Assembly (NCBI RefSeq): GCF_029867415.1
Contig: NC_081180.1
Location: 23,088,808-23,152,807 of the forward strand
Direction of reading: 5' to 3'
Source of the DNA: Vicia villosa
Lineage: Eukaryota; Streptophyta; Magnoliopsida; Fabales; Fabaceae
DNA length: 64,000 bases
Each line of letters begins with the position of its first letter. Position 1 is the first letter of the stretch. Both the position numbers and the translations under genes were made by a program. Below the pieces are notes generated by a model. That model was given only the letters and a program-made list of their open reading frames with translations, had not been told where the DNA came from and did not search any database. This document shows positions 21,803 through 32,289 of this stretch, one piece after another.

Positions 21803-22291
21803 ATATATACAACAGATATTCGAATATCGGGGAAAAGAGGAGTATACGCCTAACTAGTCTTTTTTGTCCCTTTTTATTAAGAAAAAGATTTGGAAATGTT
21901 TTTTATTAAGCGATAAAAGAACTTGGTGTTGGCCATAGGGGAAAGAAAAGATTGAGAAAATTACACTTGCAATGATAGTAACCATAGGGGAAAGAAAAGA
22001 TTGAGAAATTTCTTTTCCAGTACTAAGAATCAAGAAATTGAAACGTCTATATGATAACAAGAAGAAGAATCAAGGACATACACCAAAGGAAACTGAAGTA
22101 AATGAATTGAGAAAAGGGAAAGAAAATTAGAACAAGAACGAGAAAATGCAGCGGAAAAATTGTTCAAGGTGGATACCAGATTAACTCTCATACCATGTTA
22201 GAAAACATGACATCCATAAAAGGTGGAAGGTAAAAGCTTCAAACTCATTGTATTGATCAAGATAAAATATTACAAATGAGTATAAAGTTAT
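21803..22291. repeat. A-B spacer, left part, duplicated at 40270-40725
   Basis: Matches the D-E spacer, including GGAAATGTTTTTTATTAAGCG and GATACCAGATTAACTCT. No gene seen. It ends at the Tork-type insertion, with GTTAT at 22287-22291 as its target duplication. Confidence 0.8.
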
Positions 22292-22731
22292 TGTGAGATA
22301 TTGGATCGAACTCTAGTATGGTCGAAGGGTAGCTTCTTGGTTCGACAGGATTAAGCATGAAGTCGAAGGTTGTTCACACGCTTGTGTCGAAGATGCTAGG
22401 GTTGTTAGCATGTTAAATTAGGTTTTAGTGTTTAAACCCTAATTTGTTAAGTTAGCTTGTTTATTAAGTTGGCTTGTATAATGGGCCTTGTGGAAAAAGC
22501 CCATTAATTAGTATGTTAGGTTTTATTATAAATAGCATACTAGTCTCTCATCATTGCTAAGCTGTAAATCCTAATTTAGGGTGAGAGAGGTTATTTGTTA
22601 TTCTTGTAAACTTGTAATCTTGTTTTAAGAGAAAGTAAAAGAATAGCAGTTATAACCAATTATTGTGTTCCTCTTCTTCCTTGTCCTTTATTCTTGTTTT
22701 ATACTTTGTTCTTGGCATTGAATTCACAACA
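22292..22731 (+). repeat. 5' LTR of the Tork-type element
   Basis: TGTGAGATATTGG to ATTCACAACA. A TATA-like TATAAATAG near 22530 and a following leader fit an element promoter. Immediately after comes the priming region AATTGGTGCGGTGAGC. Confidence 0.92.
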
Positions 22732-22747
22732 AATTGGTGCGGTGAGC

Positions 22748-23314
22748 ATGGAGAAGATGCCTTCAACAAAGTATGAGATTGAAAATTTCACCGGAGTGAA
22801 TGATTTCGGTCTGTGGCGCTTGAAGATGAAAGCCCTACTGGTTCAGCAGGGTTGCTTGGAAGCGTTGAAGGGAGAGGCAGCCATGAATGCAGAATTGACG
22901 GCAGCGGAGAAGACGAATATGATCGAGAAAGCACACAGCGCAATTTTGTTGAGCCTTGGTGATAAGGTTCTCCGGCAGGTATCAAAGGAGACGACGGCAT
23001 CAGAGTTATGGGTGAAACTTGAAAGTTTGTATATGACCAAATCGCTGGTAAATCGACTCTACCTGAAGCAAGCTTTGTATTCATTCAAGATGATTGAAGA
23101 TAAAGTGTTGGCTGAGCAGTTGGATATGTTCAACAAGCTGATTCTTGATCTTGAAAATATTGATGTGAAGATCGATGATGAAGATCAAGCGCTGTTACTA
23201 TTGTGTTCTTTGCCTCGATCACATGCTCACTTCAAAGAAACTCTCTTGTATGGAAGGGAGTCCCTGACCTTTGAAGAAGTTCAATCAGCCCTGTATTCTA
23301 AGGACTTGAACTAA
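22748..23314 (+). pseudogene. Tork-type gag, truncated by a stop
   Basis: Starts MEKMPSTKYEIENFTG; WRLKMKALLVQQG and ELWVKLESLYM are the usual N-terminal gag motifs of Tnt1-like elements. It is cut by TAA at 23312-23314 before the nucleic-acid-binding part. In the same frame a basic linker follows, then TGA at 23450-23452 just before the zinc knuckle. Confidence 0.88.
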
Positions 23315-23452
23315 CGAAAGGGGCATAAACCTTCGACTGTTGGCGAAGGTTTGGCCGTTAAAGGAAAACTCTTACGAAAGGATGGTAAGTTTGACAAGAA
23401 GAAGGGCAAAAGCCAGTCGAAGTCTTACAGTGGCGAAGCATTTGGAATTTGA

Positions 23453-23926
23453 TGCTATCATTGTAAGAAGGAGGGTCACACAAGAAATGTGTGCCCTGAA
23501 CGCCTGAAATATCATGGAGGTAAGGATAATGGCAATGCAGCCATTGTTCAAGATGATTTCGAATCATCTGATGTTCTTGTGGTTTCAAGCAGTGACTCTA
23601 AGAAGGAGTGGATTATAGATTCAGGTTGCACTTGGCACATGACTCCAAACAAAGACTTGTTCGAGGAATTATGTGATCAAGATGGTGGATCAGTATTGCT
23701 GGGAAACAACAAGGGTTGCAAGATTGCAGGTGTTGGATCTGTGAGATTCAAGCTCCATGATGAGTCAATAAGGTTGTTGACTGAAGTCAGGTATGTTCCT
23801 GACTTGAAGAGAAATCTGCTTTCTCTTGGTGAATTCGACAAGAAAGGATATGTTTTCCAAGGAGAGAAAAGTATCCTAAGAGTCATGAAGGGTTCGAAGG
23901 AAGTCTTGCGAGGCGTGAAGAAATAA
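23453..23926 (+). pseudogene. Tork-type zinc knuckle and protease
   Basis: Opens with the CCHC knuckle (CYHCKKEGHTRNVC), then the protease active site IIDSGCTWHMT and LLSLGEFDKKGY, ending at a TAA (23924-23926). In frame with gag and pol. Confidence 0.85.
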
Positions 23927-25708
23927 GGCTTGTATACCCTTGAGGCTGAAGTTGTAAGTGGTTCGACAAATGTTGCATCCACGAAACCTTTGTCGAAGAC
24001 AGAAATCTGGCACATGAGATTGGGCCATGTCAGTGAAAGGGGTCTGGTCGAATTAGGGAAACAAAATCTGCTTGGTGGAGACAAAGTCGGAAAGTTGAAG
24101 TTTTGTGAATCCTGTGTACTTGGAGAATCTTGCAGAGTGAAGTTCAACAAAGGCAAACAAAGAACACATGGATCCCTCGACTACATCCATGCTAATCTTT
24201 GGGGGCCTGCAAGGTGTCCATCACATTCAGGAGCAAGGTATTTTCTATCCCTAGTTGATGATTATTCCAGGAAGTTATGGGTATTCATCCAGAAGACTAA
24301 GGATAAAACTTTTGAGAATTTCAAAAGTTGGAAGACTCTTGTAGAAAATCAGACTGGCAGAAAGGTCAAGAGGTTGAGAACCGACAATGGCCTTGAATTT
24401 TTCAATGAGGCATTCGACAGTTTTTGTGCTGCCTCTGGTATTGCAAGACACAGAACTACTGTAGGTACTCCACAGCAAAATGGTTTGGCTGAAAGGTTTA
24501 ATCGAACTATTTTGGAGAGAGTGAGATGCATGTTGACTAGTGCGGGGTTAAAGAAGGTGCTCTGGGCTGAGGCTGTTTCGACAGCAACATATCTGATAAA
24601 CAGATGTCCTTCGACAACGTTAGATATGAAGACACCTGAAGAAGTTTGGTCGGGACATCCACCAGATCTTGACAAACTGAGAATATTTGGCTGCGTAGCC
24701 TATGCTCACATTAGGCAAGACAAGGTCGAACCTAGAGCTCTGAAATGCATGTTCATGGGATACCCTGAAGGAGTCAAAGCTTATAGGCTATGGTGCCTAG
24801 AGCCAGGTCACAGGAGGTGTATCACCAGTCGAGATGTAGTTTTCAATGAAGCTGAAATGGCTTTTAAGAAAACTGATGATGTTGGTCAAAATACAGAAAC
24901 ATCTGACGAAGAGTTGGAACAGGTAAAGATTCATGTTGAGGTGGAGCATGTTGATGCTGAATTGCATATCCCTGATGAAGTCGAAGAAGAAGCAGAAGAT
25001 GCTGAGAAAGTTGAGGAAACTGACGATGACTACCTATTGTCGAGAGATAGGTCGAGAAGAGTCATAAAGGAACCTCAGAGGCTTGGGTATGCAGATCTTA
25101 TAGCTTATGCCTTAATCTCTGCAAGTGAGGTTCTAGACGAAGAACCTAGAGACTACAAGGAATTTATGAGAAGTCGAAATAAGACTGAATGGCTGAAGGC
25201 CATGGATGATGAGATGAAATCTCTTCATGATAATCCTACTTGGGAACTGATCAAGAAACCTGCTGGGGCAAGGTTAGTCAGCTGTAAATGGATTTTCAAA
25301 GTTAAGGAAGGAATTGAAGGAGTGACGTCGAAAAGATACAAGGCAAGGTTAGTTGCAAGGAGTTTCACTCAGAAAGAAGGTGTCGACTTCAATGATGTGT
25401 TTTCTCCTGTTGTGAAGCATAGGTCCATTCGAATGTTACTTGCCATGGTGGCACAGTTCGATCTTGAACTGGAACAGATGGATGTGAAGACTGCGTTCTT
25501 GTATGGTGATCTAGATGAAACGATCCTGATGAGGCAACCTGAAGGGTATGTCGAAAAGGGGAAGGAAGATTACGTGTGCAAGTTAAAGAGATCTTTGTAT
25601 GGGCTGAAACAATCTCCTCGACAGTGGAATAGGAGATTCGACAAGTTCATGGCACGCATAAGTTTCATTAGAAGTCAGTTCGACCACTGCGTTTACTTTA
25701 GATTTTGA
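23927..25708 (+). pseudogene. Tork-type integrase and N-terminal reverse transcriptase
   Basis: 594 codons between two stops. The integrase zinc-binding region (HMRLGHVSERG ... CESCVLGE) is followed by the catalytic core: the first Asp falls at an altered position (HANLWGP, Asn where Asp is usual), the second in RTDNGLEF, and the Glu in GTPQQNGLAERFN. A GAG-rich acidic linker comes next, then RT motifs KARLVAR, MDVKTAFLYG and SLYGLKQSPRQW. TGA at 25706-25708 interrupts RT before the YVDD box. Confidence 0.88.
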
Positions 25709-26722
25709 CCTGGTAATTCATTTGTTATTTTGTTGCTTTATGTGGATGATATTCTCATAGCAAGCAACAATGTTGAAGATGTGACGAGGGTGAAGACTGA
25801 ACTCAATAAGGAGTTCGATATGAAGGATCTGGGAGCTGCTTCCAGAATTCTTGGAATTGACATTCGAAGAGATAGAAAGAAGTCGAAGTTATGCTTATCT
25901 CAAGAGGCATATCTACGGAAGATTCTCGAAAAGTTTGGTATGTCGAATTCGAAGCCAGTTGTGACTCCAACAAACCCTCAATTCAAGCTGAGTATTGATC
26001 AGTGTCCCAGTACTGATGTCGAAAGAGCCTATATGAATAGCATCCCATATGCTAATATAGTCGGTTCTTTGATGTATGTTATGGTCTGTACTAGACCCGA
26101 CATAGCATACGCAGTAAGTCTTGTAAGCTGGTACATGGCGAATCCTGGAAAGGCTCACTGGCAAGCATTGAAGTGGATTTTAAGGTACATAAATGGGTCT
26201 CTGAATAGAGTCCTAATTTATGGTGGAGCCTTGGGTGAAGATAGTAAAGCAGTAATAGAAGGATATGTCGACTCTGATTATGCAGGTTGTATGGATTCCA
26301 GAAAATCTATTTCTGGATATGTTTTTACTATGTTTGGCATTGCAATTAGTTGGAAAGCAACACTTTAGAAGGTTGTTGCCCTATCAACCACTGAAGCGGA
26401 GTATATTGCCTTAACTGAAGCTATGAAAGAAGCATTGTGGCTTGAAGGTTTTGCGAAGGAGCTGAAACTTCAAGGTCGAGGTATCACTGTTAAATGTGAT
26501 AGTCAAAGTGCAATACACCTGTCGAAGAACTCATCCTATCATGAGCGAACTAAGCACATTGATGTGAGGCTGCATTTCGTCAGAGGATTAATCGAGCGTG
26601 GAGAAGTCCAAGTGCTGAAGGTTTCGACTGAAGACAATGCTGCTGATATGATCACCAAGACATTGCCGAGTTGCAAGTTTTTCCACTGTATACAGTTGAT
26701 AAAGCTGCATGAAGAAAGCTAG
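25709..26722 (+). pseudogene. Tork-type RT C-terminal part and RNase H
   Basis: Continues in frame with the active site LLYVDDILIA, LGIDIRRDRKK, and RNase H motifs DSDYAGCMDSRKS and [14 protein letters not shown] at 26366-26368 falls just before STTEAEY. Ends naturally at 26722, 43 bp before the 3' LTR. Confidence 0.88.
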
Positions 26723-26750
26723 TTTGTTCCCTTTATGTTGTAGAGTTAGA

Positions 26751-26765
26751 TCCAAGGTGGAGATT
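26751..26765 (+). other. polypurine tract of the Tork-type element
   Basis: CCAAGGTGGAGATT directly before the 3' LTR, the plus-strand primer site. Confidence 0.75.
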
Positions 26766-27209
26766 TGTGAGATATTGGATCGAACTCTAGTATGGTCGAA
26801 GGGTAGCTTCTTGGTTCGACAGGATTAAGTATGAAGTCGAAGGTTGTTCACACGCTTGTGTCGAAGATGCTCGGGTTGTTAGCATGTTAAATTAGGTTTT
26901 AGTGTTTAAACCCTAATTTGTTAAGTTAGCTTGTTTATTAAGTTGGCTTGTGTAATGGGCCTTGTGGAAAAAGCCCATTAGTTAGTATGTTAGGTTTTAT
27001 TATAAATAGCATACTAGTCTCTCATCATTGCTAAGCTGCAAATCCTAATTTAGGGTGAGAGAGGTTATTTGTTATTCTTGTAAACTTGTAATCTTGTTTT
27101 AAGAGAAAGTAAAAGAATAGCAGTTATAACCAATTATTGTGTTCCTCTTCTTCCTTGTCATTTATTCTTCCTTGTTTTATACTTTGTTCTTGGCATTGAA
27201 TTCACAACA
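26766..27209 (+). repeat. 3' LTR of the Tork-type element
   Basis: 444 bp, matching 22292-22731 with about six substitutions and an extra TTCC near 27165. Followed by GTTAT. Confidence 0.92.
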
Positions 27210-27214
27210 GTTAT

Positions 27215-28324
27215 TACATTTGACTATAGGCTGGCTATTTGTAGTTATTAACAGACTAGTAACTAACTATGAAACATGGACACCGCAACACGACATGGAC
27301 ACAGAATCTCTGACACCGATATGTCAAAAATGTAGGACACCGACAATGTTATATATCTCATAGTATTTAAGATTCATTTATTTATCTAATATCAAAAAGA
27401 GTAAAAATATTATAATCAAAATTAATGTCTTTGATTCTTCATTGATATGCTTTAATACATGTTTAACCCTTTTAATCAAGTCTGAGATTTGTCTAGAAAA
27501 TCTATAAAGTGTGAGGAAAAGAAAAACAGAATTTTGTAAAGAAATTTTTTTTAAATTATCGGACACGTATTGTATGAATGTCATATGAGCATCGATACTG
27601 ATTAAAAATGTGTTGAAACAGAGGAAAAAAATTTAAAAACAATTGTCTGAGTTTTCAAACACTTATTTGATTTTTACACGTGTGGTTCGGGTATCATATA
27701 AATTTCGGACACCGCGACACATCTATTCGAAAGGTGTTTGTGCTTCATAGTTTACAAATACTCACTCATAACTATTTCCTATATCTCTAATAATATCATA
27801 TGAGGATTCTTAAGAAAGAGACAAGTTGGAATGAAATCCACAAGAGACCTCAAAATCCTACATCTTGGTTTAACGATACTTCAGAAAGAAAAAAAACATT
27901 CATTTTAAATTGTAGAAGAAAGCCTAGTTGGTGGGCATACTGAGAAAAAAAGAGAAGGAAGGAAGACATCATCTTATCCCCTTCATGAATCATATCGACA
28001 CCTTAACACTTATGGGCCTTATGCAGTTAAGCACAACCATTCCCTCAATCATATTTTCTAGAAAAAATTATAAGGGCAGTAACAAAGCTAGCTATATGAG
28101 ATGATTATAAACTTTTCAAAGTTACTTAATTCAATAGTAAATATATTATATGGGATATGCTTTCATTATGCATTAAGCTTTTGATTATTGATAGATGAAA
28201 TAATACAAAGATACCAAACCTCAAAGTTCAGAAGCAAAAAGAACAGACACTTTATTAGTACATTAAAAGATAACTTGTATTAAGTAGACAGCAACAAAGC
28301 TAGAAAAGGACAGTAATGATAGTC
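27215..28324. repeat. A-B spacer, right part, duplicated at 40735-41709
   Basis: Matches the D-E spacer through GAAACATGGACACCGCAACA, TTGATTCTTCATTGATA and CATCTTGGTTTAACG, with indels. A 3' untranslated region of gene B lies at the right. No gene seen. Confidence 0.8.
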
Positions 28325-28801
28325 TCAGTTGTAATTAGGATTTGCCAAAACGTAACCTTCAATGGCTTTGAAAAGAGCATCACTCTTAGCCTTACCTTGC
28401 TCAACTTCCTTTTCGATGGGCTTAGCATCTCCTTTGGTATGATATTTGACAGTCATCTTCCCAATAGATCCTCCATTTGGACCTTCAACCAATTTGGCCT
28501 CAAATGATATCTTCTCAACTATGTCTGATATACCAAATCCTCCAACTATACTGTAATTATATTTAAACTTTGCATCATCAATAGCTTCAATTTTGTGCAA
28601 CACATACAAGGTTTGTCCTCCGTCAACGAAAGTGATCTTCTTGACGGTTCCAGGGCCACCATTTCCTTCAACGATTTCAACAGTCTTGATAGAATCAACA
28701 ACCTTAGGAACGATGACATCAGCATCATGAACCACAGCTTTGAATAACTTAGGAGGTGCCACGGTAGAAGTGGTATCATTCTCATATGTGAAAACACCCA
28801 T
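28325..28801 (-). CDS. PR-10 / Bet v 1 family protein (array gene B), intronless
   Basis: 158 residues, [20 protein letters not shown]. Glycine-rich loop EGNGGPGT at 45-52 intact; C-terminal helix [13 protein letters not shown]. It differs from genes A and C-E by the Gly-less APPKLF start, FVDGG at 58-62 and [10 protein letters not shown]. Intact frame, no intron. Likely a cytosolic stress-induced ligand-binding protein like its paralogues. It pairs with gene A as the left copy of a two-gene segment; its counterpart is gene E. TATA box 106 bp upstream. Confidence 0.95.
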   Translation of the reverse strand: MGVFTYENDTTSTVAPPKLFKAVVHDADVIVPKVVDSIKTVEIVEGNGGPGTVKKITFVDGGQTLYVLHKIEAIDDAKFKYNYSIVGGFGISDIVEKISFEAKLVEGPNGGSIGKMTVKYHTKGDAKPIEKEVEQGKAKSDALFKAIEGYVLANPNYN

Positions 28802-28906
28802 AATGCTTATTGATATGAAGTTGTAAAGAAGAGTTTGAGAAGAAGAAGAAGATAGTAAGTAAGTATGTATGTATGTTGGTGTGTATGATGAGCATAGGAA
28901 AGGTTT

Positions 28907-28915
28907 GTATTTATA
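28907..28915 (-). promoter_or_regulatory. TATA box of PR-10 gene B
   Basis: TATAAATAC on the minus strand, 106 bp before the ATG, followed upstream by GGCTGAGTGCC as in the other array promoters. Confidence 0.75.
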
Positions 28916-29404
28916 GGCACTCAGCCTTGTATGCCGACCTGAATTTATCCCGCTGCTCCATGTGTGAATTTGTTGAAAAAGTTGTCAGACTTTTATGATA
29001 GGAGCATTCCAATTCAAAGAAGTTCGACGGATCAAATTCAACAATAGTATACTGTTTGTTTACATCCAATCTCGTGAGTTAAATGATGAACTACAAACAA
29101 ATATAATAAACAGGAGAAACATACCAATGCGGTGGCGTTCAATGTGGACTGATTTATTTTACCCCTTTCAAAAAACAAAACTATTTATTTATATTTAAAA
29201 TTAAACTTCAATATAATAAAATTTATATACAAATAGAATTTATTTATTTTGTATAAGTTTATTATATTGAAGTGGTACTAAAGATCGAGAAGAAGAAAAA
29301 TTAAACTTTAAATTTTAAAATTAAATATGTTTATTTTATAGAGGATGAAATATGTTTTATTTATGGATTAATATTATAAATCTTTAATTTTTGTATTTAT
29401 TATA
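28916..29404. repeat. upstream flank of gene B, duplicated upstream of gene E
   Basis: Matches 42295-42760 (CGACCTGAATTTAT, TCCATGTGTGAATTTG, AGGAGCATTC). Its right part also matches 14364 onward. No gene seen. Confidence 0.75.
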
Positions 29405-29589
29405 CGAGCCTTGCTATTTTGACACTAGAAAAACATACACCGTATCTTACACCCTATGAATTGCAGCATGATTATGTATTTGTTTGCATGAGAAATAAAT
29501 AAAATATAATTATTATACATGATAAACATACAAAACCGTAGACAACTACGGTGTAGTTGTCAACATTTAGTGTATGATTAGCCTTTCTC
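29405..29589. mobile_element. 185-bp TIR miniature element (MITE)
   Basis: Imperfect inverted ends (GAGCCTTGCTATTTTGACACTA and, inverted, GAGAAAGGCTAATCATACACTA) flanked by an 8-bp duplication TTATTATA (29397-29404 and 29590-29597). The matching stretches in the paralogous blocks (about 42760 and 14610) lack it. An 8-bp duplication suggests a hAT-like element. Confidence 0.7.
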
Positions 29590-29597
29590 TTATTATA

Positions 29598-30197
29598 TAT
29601 GATTGGTTCAGAATTAGAAATGAGCGGTAATGTTATTCAGTTAAGGTCTTTGGGACAATTTTATACTCTTGACATCCATTAAAAGTCTTTTTCAATCTTT
29701 GATAGGGGTGGTAATGTTTAAGAAATCTTCAATGTCCAAGATAAACAGTTTTCATTTCCTTCTCCAACTGATGGTAATGTTTAACCTGAAAATTTGGTAA
29801 AAAAATGTTAGTCTTCCAAAAACAAAAGTTTTTGGTTACACACAAAATCGATTAGATTGATCCTAAGGTATGTGTTTTTTATTTTAAACTCTATTATTGA
29901 AAATGAAGAACATTTCGACTATGTTCATGTTCTTATTAAAATGTTTGTTTTGATCTAAGTAATTCTTTATAGCAATATTGTAAACTTGTTAAGAAAACAA
30001 AGTAAAGGCAATTAAAAGTAAATTGCAAGTATGTGAAATTCCGGAAATGACAAGTTATATAAACTCTAAAAAAAATTTTAAAAAAAAAGTGTTTACACAT
30101 ACATTCTCAGAAGACTCTTTTCTCAATACGCAGATACTTTGAGTTTTAAGTGAGATTTGTACAAAGTGGATGAACACACTTTAGTTTAACGCTAAGA
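29598..30197. other. intergenic, nothing recognised
   Basis: AT-rich sequence. The first 50 bp (TTCAGAATTAGAAATGAGCGG) still resembles the duplication block at 42775; after that I see no gene or repeat relation. Confidence 0.5.
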
Positions 30198-30306
<109 letters not shown>

Positions 30307-32064
30307 TAAATCGAACATAACCGCTTTCAAAGGACTTTCGCTTAGAACATGCCACATTTTGCTCGGTGTGATTTCCTTTCGCCCTGAAGCTCCACGCGTC
30401 TTCTAATAAAACGGATAAGGATGAAAGGCAGTTACGTCTTCTTTCAAACTCAACTTCCCTGTCGAACACTTCTCTTCTTTGTCGAGCCAACTACAAAACT
30501 TAGTAAATATTTCTAAGTCCGTGTCCAACACTTCCTTCTATAAGGAATGACTTCGACAGGCTTTCAGCAAGCTGTTAGATGGAGATTTCGACATTTAGTT
30601 AAATTGAATTTGAGAAAATCATGTTGTACAAGAAGGTATGAGATATGGCTTCATAAGGCCATTTATGAGTTTTTAGTTTGACGCGTCGAAGTGGAGTCTA
30701 GAATCCAAAGGATAAGAAATATTGCAAAATATTTGGAAGAGCGCTTCGACAGTCACGTTGGATAATTTCAAAGTTTCGAGTGGGAAAAGTTTAAAATTCA
30801 AACTAATTTGTCTTCGCTAGAAGGACGCGTGGAAGCATTAGGATTTACGCATTTGAAAACGTCGAACATGGCGTAATTCTATAGCAAGACCGTTAGGGTT
30901 GAATTAGTTTAAATAGGAGTTTTAGATGTTAGGATTCAGGGGGTATTCATATTTTGTACAAAAATCACTTAAATACTTGAAGTACTAGAGCGAGAGAAAA
31001 GAGTTTGCTGATAATGTATATGTAAGAACATGAGTTATTTTGCGTTTCTCAAATACAAGTTACTTTAAATACTTTCATATTCTTTTTCATTTCGAGTCAG
31101 ATCTTTACATTTCTGTCAAACCTTTCTATTGTTATCCTTTATATTCCTAAAATATTTAAATCCATTTCCTTTTAGTTCTAATTAGAATTCATAGTCGAAC
31201 TTTAGCATCTTTAGATAATCATAACCATAGAAAAATCTTATTACCATTCATAAGTCAAAAATGATATTTAACTATGATTCAGATTGTAAAAGCACCGAGA
31301 CACATGTCCTGGAATCAATCTACTCGATCCTGTAAGTTACAAAAACGTAGAGTTTGAAAGACTAGCAGTTATTTGTCAGAAATCACTAGTAAACAAATTG
31401 GCACGCCCGGTGGGACCGTGTCAAAGTGTCTAATCACACGTAGTTGATTTTATTTTTCTTCAAATTTGGGTCTCTATTGTTTTTTTTGTGAATTTGTCTT
31501 TGCCATTATTGTATAAACCTTAGGAGTGGTAAGACAACCAACAACAACCAACAACAACCAACCAATACCCAAAAGAATGTATACCAGAAAGATGGTTAAT
31601 ACTACCAATGATGGAGGGGGACAAAATCCTCCACAAGGATTAGACACAGTCGTTAAGAGTTCGACGAATGCATCAACTACAATCGCTGGTTCACAGGCCA
31701 TGCCCACGTCCACATGATCTATGCCCACGTCCACAGGGTCCATACCCGCAAGCAATTCGACAACCATGCCTATCTTTGTAAGTACGACAGAGATTCCTTC
31801 GAATACACAAACTGGGATTGTATTGACATATATTGGAAATCAAGCCCAACCTACGACCCCTAGGCCACCAGGGTTCGAAAACTTTAGGCCTTGGAGGGAG
31901 CAACCCCAATATGGGATGCCAACTTCCTTTATGTCAGGATTACACAATAGTACATCTACATATACACAACCTGCCATGACATAGACGAGTACCGTAGGTT
32001 GAGTATAACTGGTCGATAAGTTTAAGTTAGTGACGAGTGAGTATATTTGCATGCCTGATAAGTT
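30307..32064 (+). mobile_element. Ty3/gypsy retrotransposon, 5' fragment (LTR, PBS, start of gag)
   Basis: The LTR ends TAGTAAACA at 31395, followed by a priming region AATTGGCACGCCCGGTGGG (31396-31419), like that of the gypsy element at the left end of the window. A broken gag start follows and similarity ends about 32060. The left end of the LTR is uncertain, possibly near 30480. Repeated TTCGAC/GTCGAA motifs occur along the LTR. Confidence 0.7.
31577..32050 (+). pseudogene. gypsy gag N-terminal fragment with stops
   Basis: From ATG 31577 (MYTRKMVNTTNDGGG) the frame has a TGA at 31715-31717, continues in frame from ATG 31721, and stops again at 31982-31984. It is low-complexity (Thr/Ser/Pro/Asn-rich) like the first 240 residues of the gypsy gag at 11612-12679, and PPGFENFRPW recalls its PPGFNSQFGM. 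A short direct duplication (GCCCACGTCCACA, at 31701 and 31721) surrounds the first stop. The gag core is missing. Confidence 0.55.
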
Positions 32065-32289
32065 ATTTCTCTCCTAAGAATGTGTTCTTTTTTCCTGTCT
32101 ATATCTTTTTACCTTTAGTTCATTCAAACCCAAGCTCGAAATCATATAAGCTATTGAATGACATTTCACCTTCTCTGTGGACACGATAAATCCTGGATGA
32201 ATATTTCCAAATCTTTTATTGCTTTCCGCTATGCCTGCTTCAACAATATACAGATCAAAATAAAAATTATGTATTATAAAAAAATCAAT

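Larger units (their letters stand above)
22292..27209 (+). mobile_element. Tork-type Ty1/copia retrotransposon, complete, 4918 bp
   Basis: LTRs 22292-22731 (440 bp) and 26766-27209 (444 bp), with a 5-bp duplication GTTAT (22287-22291 and 27210-27214). The LTRs differ at about six positions plus a 4-bp indel. Gag, protease, integrase, RT and RNase H lie in one frame, broken only by five stop codons. The gag resembles Tnt1-like (Tork) elements. The paralogous site at about 40720-40735 lacks the element, so it inserted after the segment was duplicated. Confidence 0.95.
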
